The notes beneath the pieces are model-generated. The model was not told the DNA's origin, made no database searches, and saw nothing but the letters and a program-made list of their open reading frames with translations. A stretch of 24,805 bases of DNA from Terramyces sp. JEL0728. Taxonomy: Eukaryota > Chytridiomycota > Chytridiomycetes > Rhizophydiales > Terramycetaceae. This document shows, piece by piece, positions 21,297 through 24,805 of the stretch. Numbering within the stretch: position 1 is the first letter of the stretch; each line of letters opens with the position of its first letter. The DNA lies in contig JADIIU010000168.1 of NCBI GenBank assembly GCA_027603945.1, positions 1 to 24,805 of the forward strand, in the 5' to 3' direction. The translations under genes and the position numbers were made by a program.

Positions 21297-22345
21297 ATGA
21301 AATTGAACTCTCCAATACCGCAAGATCTGATTGCAGAGTGCCAGAAATGTGCAAAAATTATTGATAAATTCGCTAAACCAGAGAATGGAAATATTGATCA
21401 AGTTATTCCGCCTGACATTATTGCAAACGCTCAAGGTATAGCTATTATGACGGTCGTTAAAGCTGGCTTTGTATGGTCAGGAAGAGCTGGTTCTGGGTTG
21501 GTTGTATCTAGGTTAGAGAATGGTGAATGGTAATTGCTATTTAATGTAGGTCTGCTCCTTCTGCTATTGGAACGGCAGGAATGGGGTTTGGAGGACAAAT
21601 TGGTGCTGAATTGACTGATTTTGTTATTATATTGAACACACCAGATGCAGTTAAAGCATTTAGCATGGGAGGAAATGTTACGTTGGGTGGTAACTTGTCC
21701 GTAGCAGCAGGGCCTTATGGTAGAACAGCAGAAGCTGGTGGTGCAATTGGTAAACTAGCTCCAATCTACTCTTACAGCAAAACAAAGGGCTTATTCGCTG
21801 GTATATCCATTGAAGGATCTGTCATTATCGAACGTAAAGACGCAAATGCAGAATTTTATGGAAAGAAAGTCTCTGCAAAAGAATTGCTATCCGGACAAAT
21901 TGAAACTCCTGCAGCTGCATTCCCACTACACCGAGCTCTGAATAGAAGAATTCAAGGAAAAGAAAACAACTTTGCTCACCATAACGAAACTAATGAATCC
22001 AGAAACTCCTTCTCTTCAAGCAATAGACCAAACTTGAGCAGAACTTCATTGAGCGCCAATAACTCTAACCCGCCTGCATATTCTACAACTGAAAGGAAAT
22101 ACACACCTACAAGGCCGCCACCACCTTTGCCGCCAAATAGACCAAAGGATCTTGTTGCTACCGCATTATACGACTTTAAAGCTGAAAGATCTACCGATTT
22201 GGCATTCAAAGAAGGAGATACTGTTGTTGTTACTTCAAAACAAGGAGTTGCCGAAGGATGGTGGATTGGGAAATGCAACGGAAGGCAGGGTGATGTAAGA
22301 TTATACTAACAATAGTTTCCTGCCAATTATGTTCAACTTGCTTAA
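21297..22345 (+). CDS. YSC84: Ysc84/SH3YL1-like actin-patch protein
   Basis: Spliced model join(21297..21529, 21550..22294, 22316..22345), 1008 bases, 335 residues, ATG at 21297. The introns are gtaattgctatttaatgtag (20 bases) and a 21-base intron at 22295-22315. The first restores ENGEW-SAPSAIGTAGMGFG. The second gives the SH3 end GRQGDFPANYVQLA. Residues 1-200 are the conserved SYLF/Ysc84 domain (IPPDIIANAQGIAIMTVVKA, GFGGQIGAELTDFVIILNT, AAGPYGRTAEAG), which in yeast Ysc84 and animal SH3YL1 binds lipids and actin. A Ser/Asn/Pro-rich linker with a PPPPLPPNRP stretch joins to a C-terminal SH3 (ATALYDFKAERSTDLAFKEG, WWIGKCNGRQG). Likely acts at endocytic actin patches. TAATAAA covers the stop codon. 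Confidence 0.93.
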
Positions 22346-22349
22346 TAAA
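22344..22349 (+). terminator. AATAAA poly(A) signal overlapping the Ysc84-like stop
   Basis: The stop TAA at 22343-22345 runs on as TAATAAA. The next gene starts only 94 bases downstream, so transcription must end within a very short space. Confidence 0.55.
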
Positions 22350-22439
22350 TTTCATATACGTTTTATTGCTTATTCCTATTTGCTTTAGTTTGAAATAGTT
22401 GTCTCAATAGCTGCTAGAGATTTTCTTGCACGCGTTTTG

Positions 22440-23519
22440 ATGAAAATTGGAGGACTACTCTACCAAGGATGCAGTCAGCTAGATTTGCTTGGCCCACTAA
22501 GTATATTTTACAAAGCTATTCCAGACGCTCAGTTCCATCTGATTTCCGAGTCGCTGGAGCCAGTGGAAACAGACCAACTAACACTCTACCCAACTCACAC
22601 CTATACTATAGATCTGGATATGTTGATAGTCCCCGGTGGTCTCGTAGGCACGCAGCTACACAACAAGAAACTACTAGCCTATTTAAAATCGTTGAAATGC
22701 AGACTATTCTCAGTTTCATCAGGATCAGCTTTACTTGGACAAGCTGGCACTCTGGATAACAAGAAAGCTACTACAAACACCAGGCTCTTTTCAATAATGA
22801 AATTGTATGGAGCTGCTAATTACAAGCCTTATAGGTATATCGTTGATGGCGACGTTGTTACGAGCGCAGGTGGATTTGCAGGGATTGACGCAGCGCTGAG
22901 TCTGGTAAAAGAGTCAGGCTTCATACTGAACGACTACGAACCTTACGAATTTGATAATATGCTATTCGCAGATATTGGACAGATACAATTCTTTGAATAT
23001 GTGTACGAAAAATCACTGCTGGCATTTCCTCAGCTCAAGCTTGAATTTAAAAAAGATAATAGTATCTATGTGCTGGTACTGGGTCAGGTGGACGTACTTG
23101 AACTATCGGTTGTATTGGCTGCAACTGCAGGATTGGACTACAATATAAAGCTGCTAGGAAGCGATTATACTCTAAAAAACGAGTGTATTAGCTTATCTAT
23201 TGACGATTTACTTTCTGGAATTCATACTTGCACTCTACAAGATTTGATTTACATTCCAAGCATTCAAGGACCGCCATGTACCGAAAAGGTTTTTGAGCAT
23301 ATTGCAGAAAATAATTTGATTGGGTATTGCTGTGGAGATATCCTTAAAGACAAGATGCATGAGTATGGAATCAACTTTCAGTGTGGGGAAGCTGGAATAA
23401 ATGCGGTAACTGGGTTTATGGAGCTGGTGAGGGGCAGATTTGGAGAAAAGGCGGTTTCTAGTACAGCTAAAAAGATGGAGCTTGTATTGGACTTGCTTCC
23501 TGACGGGGTATTGATTTGA
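22440..23519 (+). CDS. Tandem DJ-1/PfpI-like protein with Cys-to-Ser change
   Basis: Intronless protein of 359 residues from the ATG at 22440. Residues 1-185 match the DJ-1/PfpI class-I glutamine-amidotransferase-like fold, closest in memory to isonitrile hydratase and AraC-type amidase domains: LLYQGCSQLDLLGPLSIF with Asp15, DMLIVPGGLVG, then VSSGSALLGQAG. The usual nucleophile-elbow Cys is Ser93 here. Residues about 205-350 appear to be a second, degenerate copy (VLVLGQVDVLELSVVLAATA, LQDLIYIPS, LIGYCCGDILK, AGINAVTGFMELV). With the active-site Cys lost in domain 1, it may be a non-catalytic sensor or binder, or use the Cys pair of domain 2. Function unknown. AATAAA abuts the stop. Confidence 0.8.
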   Translation: MKIGGLLYQGCSQLDLLGPLSIFYKAIPDAQFHLISESLEPVETDQLTLYPTHTYTIDLDMLIVPGGLVGTQLHNKKLLAYLKSLKCRLFSVSSGSALLGQAGTLDNKKATTNTRLFSIMKLYGAANYKPYRYIVDGDVVTSAGGFAGIDAALSLVKESGFILNDYEPYEFDNMLFADIGQIQFFEYVYEKSLLAFPQLKLEFKKDNSIYVLVLGQVDVLELSVVLAATAGLDYNIKLLGSDYTLKNECISLSIDDLLSGIHTCTLQDLIYIPSIQGPPCTEKVFEHIAENNLIGYCCGDILKDKMHEYGINFQCGEAGINAVTGFMELVRGRFGEKAVSSTAKKMELVLDLLPDGVLI

Positions 23520-23525
23520 AATAAA
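23520..23525 (+). terminator. AATAAA poly(A) signal abutting the DJ-1-like stop
   Basis: TGA at 23517-23519 is followed immediately by AATAAA. Confidence 0.5.
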
Positions 23526-23597
23526 TGGGTAATGATCTAAAGTTTTAACAAAGTCATAATTTATAGGAATGATAATTTATTTATATAAATGTACGGT

Positions 23598-24805
23598 TTA
23601 GTTTGCGCCTTGAAGGACGGTAAGCATTTGGTTGACCAAAGACTTTAGTTGGGACAGCAATTGCTGGTCATTGCTATTGTTTCCACCCAAGTTGTTTCCA
23701 CCAAGGTTGGTATTACCATTATTTACTTGGACGTTACCAGTGTTGGCGTTTCCGTTGTTGTTGTTGTTGTTGTTAGCGTTGTTGTTGTTAGCGTTGTTGT
23801 TGTTAGCGTTGTTGTTGTTGGCGTTGTTGTTGTTGGCGTTGTTGTTGTTGGCGTTGTTGTTGTTGGCGTTGTTGTTGTTGGCGTTGTTGTTGTTTCCGGC
23901 GTTACCGTTGTTGTTTCCAGCATTGCCAGCATCGCCGTTTACAATAACTTGAGCACCTTGTCCATTGACAGCATTAGGATCAACACCAATTTGAGAATTC
24001 TTGTCAGCCATTTGTTGGTTCATGTTACCGCCAGCAGCATCTTTACCAGAGTTGTCGTTGGTGGCAGATTGACCAGTTCCTTGTCCGTTTTGAGTTATTT
24101 GAGTGTTTTGAGCAGAGTCATCAGCAGTGTTTTGGTGGATTGGGCCACCTTTGGAGTTGATGACATTAATACGGATACAATCATCTTGAGAACCTCTCTT
24201 GACGACTGGGGAAATTGGAGTTTGATGGCCATCGGTACCAGAGATGGTGCAGATTCTGTATACACCATCGTTCTTCAAAGTATTGGCAGGGATAGTGGCA
24301 GATAAGAGCTCCTTTTCTGGATCGACAGAAGCATCGTTGATACCCTTGAAGAAGGTAAAGTTCTTTGGGTTGAGAGGGTTGTTTCCGTTGATGAGCGGTT
24401 CTACAGTAACGTGTTGATGTCCTTGCAGGATTTGTGCTTTGTTGAGAGTAGCAGGAACCAAATAGTATTGGGTGTTTGGGTTGTTGAAGAAGCCAGCTTC
24501 CAAGTTGAGAGTTTTTACGACAACAGTGTTATTTTTAGATGCATCAATGGTAGCGCCATATTCAGGTTGGATAATCAAAGAGCTGATCATCTTGCTCAAG
24601 TCTGGAACAAGACCCATTGCAGTGCTGGAGCATGATTGACCGCCTTGCTTGAGCTGAGTACCATTGTTTTCTGGGATTTTTGGAAGGAATTGTTTGCAGA
24701 ATTCGCTGGTTGGAGGTTGAGCGATGCTGGAAATTCCGTTTGGCAAAGCGGAAGAGTCAACATTGGCAACAACAGAAGCTTGTGCAGCCCCAGCTGAGGT
24801 AGTAG
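23598..24805 (-). CDS. Secreted-type protein with Asn-rich repeats (partial, 5' end off window)
   Basis: The frame is open to the right edge with no ATG in view, so the N-terminus lies beyond 24805. About 402 residues are visible. The folded part includes Cys-containing blocks and the motifs LQGHQHVTVEPL, NFTFFKGINDASVDPEKELL, GVYRICTISGTDGHQTPISP and KRGSQDDCIRINV. A similar G-H-x-H-V, F-F-K-G and R-G-S-Q-D-D-C pattern occurs in secreted proteins of unknown role in other fungi, as I recall it. The C-terminal 160 residues are Asn/Gln/Gly-rich, including eight Asn4-Ala units (minisatellite at about 23754-23895), and the protein ends with a short amphipathic helix (QLLSQLKSLVNQMLTVLQ). Probably extracellular or wall-associated; a signal peptide would be in the missing part. 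Confidence 0.75.
   Translation of the reverse strand, partial: TTSAGAAQASVVANVDSSALPNGISSIAQPPTSEFCKQFLPKIPENNGTQLKQGGQSCSSTAMGLVPDLSKMISSLIIQPEYGATIDASKNNTVVVKTLNLEAGFFNNPNTQYYLVPATLNKAQILQGHQHVTVEPLINGNNPLNPKNFTFFKGINDASVDPEKELLSATIPANTLKNDGVYRICTISGTDGHQTPISPVVKRGSQDDCIRINVINSKGGPIHQNTADDSAQNTQITQNGQGTGQSATNDNSGKDAAGGNMNQQMADKNSQIGVDPNAVNGQGAQVIVNGDAGNAGNNNGNAGNNNNANNNNANNNNANNNNANNNNANNNNANNNNANNNNANNNNNNNGNANTGNVQVNNGNTNLGGNNLGGNNSNDQQLLSQLKSLVNQMLTVLQGAN
23754..23895. repeat. 15-base minisatellite encoding Asn4-Ala units
   Basis: A gcgttgttgttgttR unit recurs with exact 15-base spacing (gcg at 23776, 23791, 23806, 23821, 23836, 23851, 23866, 23881). Read on the minus strand it codes Asn-Asn-Asn-Asn-Ala. 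Three copies use GCT for Ala and five use GCC in separate blocks, which suggests stepwise expansion. Asn is coded almost only by AAC. Confidence 0.9.

Noticed and set aside
23632..24305. Long plus-strand frames rich in Leu or Val across the Asn-repeat gene
   Set aside because: They are the antisense readings of AAC repeats (GTT, TTG, TGT), which stay open by composition only.

Overview
This window looks like a compact nuclear segment from an early-diverging, probably zoosporic (chytrid-like) fungus. I read 14 protein-coding genes in 24.8 kb, on both strands and mostly less than 600 bases apart. The fungal signals are a glycosylceramidase of the EGCrP/EGH1 type, a Yhm2-type mitochondrial carrier, a PRELI/Ups protein, a Ysc84/SH3 protein and an SH3-PX protein. 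The zoosporic signals are a giant WD40 protein resembling ciliary WDR87/WDR97 proteins, a PPP1R36-like protein and the kind of degenerate ankyrin-repeat protein common in chytrids. All family names come from recall of motifs; no search was run.

The most striking property is the introns. Nine genes are broken into pieces that look like frameshifts or premature stops. Every break is repaired exactly by removing a GT...AG segment of only 18-21 bases. I placed 26 such introns (one of 18, fourteen of 19, nine of 20, two of 21). Nearly all carry a YTRAY-like branch-point motif a few bases before the 3' AG. Each model built this way closes in frame from ATG to stop and restores conserved family motifs. 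Two of the introns, in the Yhm2-like carrier, lie back to back with no exon between them.

Layout. 1-167: small inverted and direct repeats. 168-1670 (-): ankyrin-repeat protein. 1882-2867 (+): PPP1R36-like protein. 3144-4340 (-): basic coiled-coil protein. 4485-9863 (-): eight-exon WD40 protein of 1747 residues. 10220-10736 (+): PRELI/Ups lipid-transfer protein. 10969-11990 (+): Yhm2-type citrate/oxoglutarate carrier. 12115-13651 (-): mitochondrial proline dehydrogenase with an EF-hand-like insert. 14157-14645 (-): calmodulin. 15217-16146 (-): SH3-PX protein. 17024-19465 (+): glycosylceramidase-like GH5 enzyme ending in a CaaX box. 19500-20987 (-): seven-helix receptor-like protein. 21297-22345 (+): Ysc84/SH3YL1-like protein. 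22440-23519 (+): tandem DJ-1/PfpI-like protein. 23598 to the right edge (-): secreted-type Asn-rich protein, partial.

Themes. Three neighbours (PRELI, Yhm2, proline dehydrogenase) act in mitochondria, and two or three (PPP1R36-like, WD40, perhaps the coiled-coil protein) are likely flagellar. Two carry SH3 domains and probably work at cortical actin or membranes. This is ordinary eukaryotic neighbourhood structure, not an operon. Gene ends are very tight: in four genes the AATAAA poly(A) signal overlaps or abuts the stop codon, and two convergent genes have stops only 34 bases apart.
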